DNA of 31,307 nucleotides from UBA3263 sp964554335 (GTDB taxonomy: Bacteria > Bacteroidota > Bacteroidia > Bacteroidales > Muribaculaceae), in NCBI GenBank assembly GCA_964554335.1, contig CAZKOF010000017.1, forward strand, positions 1 through 31,307, read 5' to 3'. The first letter of the stretch is position 1. Each line of letters begins with the position of its first letter. Shown in pieces: positions 31,169-31,307 of this stretch. A program made the position numbers and the translations under genes. The notes beneath the pieces are model-generated. The model made no database searches. It was not told where the DNA came from and was given only the letters and a program-made list of their open reading frames with translations.

Positions 31169-31307
31169 AGTATTCCTTCATTATATTAAGTGCTCTGATT
31201 ATTTCCTTTTCAGGTGTCTTCTGCGTTTTTTTCTGAAATCCGCTAAATAACATAAGGCAGGTTCTATTAATTGGTTTATCAGCGCGTAATGCAGAACCCC
31301 AAAAGCA
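31149..31307 (-). CDS. RelE/HigB-type toxin (Gp49-like), C-terminal part
   Basis: An open frame enters from the right edge and ends with TAA at 31149. Its 52 visible residues include CLMLFSGFQKKTQKTPEKE and IIRALNIMKEYYESKKR, the standard C-terminus of phage-derived Gp49-like/HigB toxins (F-x-KKTQKTP-x-x-E-I-x-x-A). This family cleaves mRNA at the ribosome. The overlap with the antitoxin gene and the toxin-first order are typical of higBA. The start lies outside the window, so completeness cannot be judged. Confidence 0.85.
   Translation of the reverse strand, partial: CFWGSALRADKPINRTCLMLFSGFQKKTQKTPEKEIIRALNIMKEYYESKKR

Noticed and set aside
1..31307. CRISPR array
   Set aside because: The repeats seen are 7, 8 and 14 bp tandem units without regular spacers, and no cas genes occur.

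Overview
The window looks like a chromosomal segment of a GC-rich gut Bacteroidales, most likely a Muribaculaceae (S24-7) relative. The grounds are a core gene set typical of that order, promoters of the Bacteroidetes type (TAnnTTTG at -7, TTTG at -33, about 20 bp apart), weak Shine-Dalgarno signals, a GH95 fucosidase with an apparent type IX secretion C-terminus, and AT-rich short tandem repeats between otherwise GC-rich genes. The family is an inference; no phylogenetic marker was compared.

Left part (1-6122, minus strand): two identical tRNA-Glu(UUC) genes flank rpsT behind one clear promoter. Then come a pyrE / SRPBCC-protein / lipoprotein operon and a 1203-residue secreted GH95 alpha-L-fucosidase with its own terminator. 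sodB (6123-6698, plus strand) diverges from it. The next ~390 bp hold repeats and hairpins but no secure gene, and lead to a textbook promoter driving a HEPN/MNT toxin-antitoxin pair. That pair reads into an N-acetylglucosamine-kinase-like ATPase and serB.

Middle (9904-19318, plus strand): mscL, murI, dusB and a DUF2807 protein form a tight cluster. After a strong promoter-centred palindrome follows a five-gene set whose products all carry export signals: a beta-propeller protein with an OmpA-like tail, a TPR/caspase-fold (C14) peptidase, a carboxypeptidase-regulatory-domain outer-membrane protein, an LPP20-like protein and a DUF4384 protein. This is the best candidate for a little-described system: a caspase-like protease module of the cell envelope.

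A minus-strand operon (24944 to 19398) encodes a small membrane protein, a PstS-like lipoprotein, a TPR protein, a MIP18/DUF59 Fe-S protein, LpxH, a CYTH triphosphatase and a fucosyltransferase-like glycosyltransferase. The last gene is split by a frameshift exactly at a run of eight C, suggesting phase variation or a sequencing error.

Right part: an AT-richer two-gene restriction-modification island (25390-28488; m5C methyltransferase plus MvaI/BcnI-type nuclease) sits between that operon and pheS-nth. The window ends with ruvA on the minus strand, translationally overlapped by a HigBA-type toxin-antitoxin pair; the toxin gene runs off the right edge.
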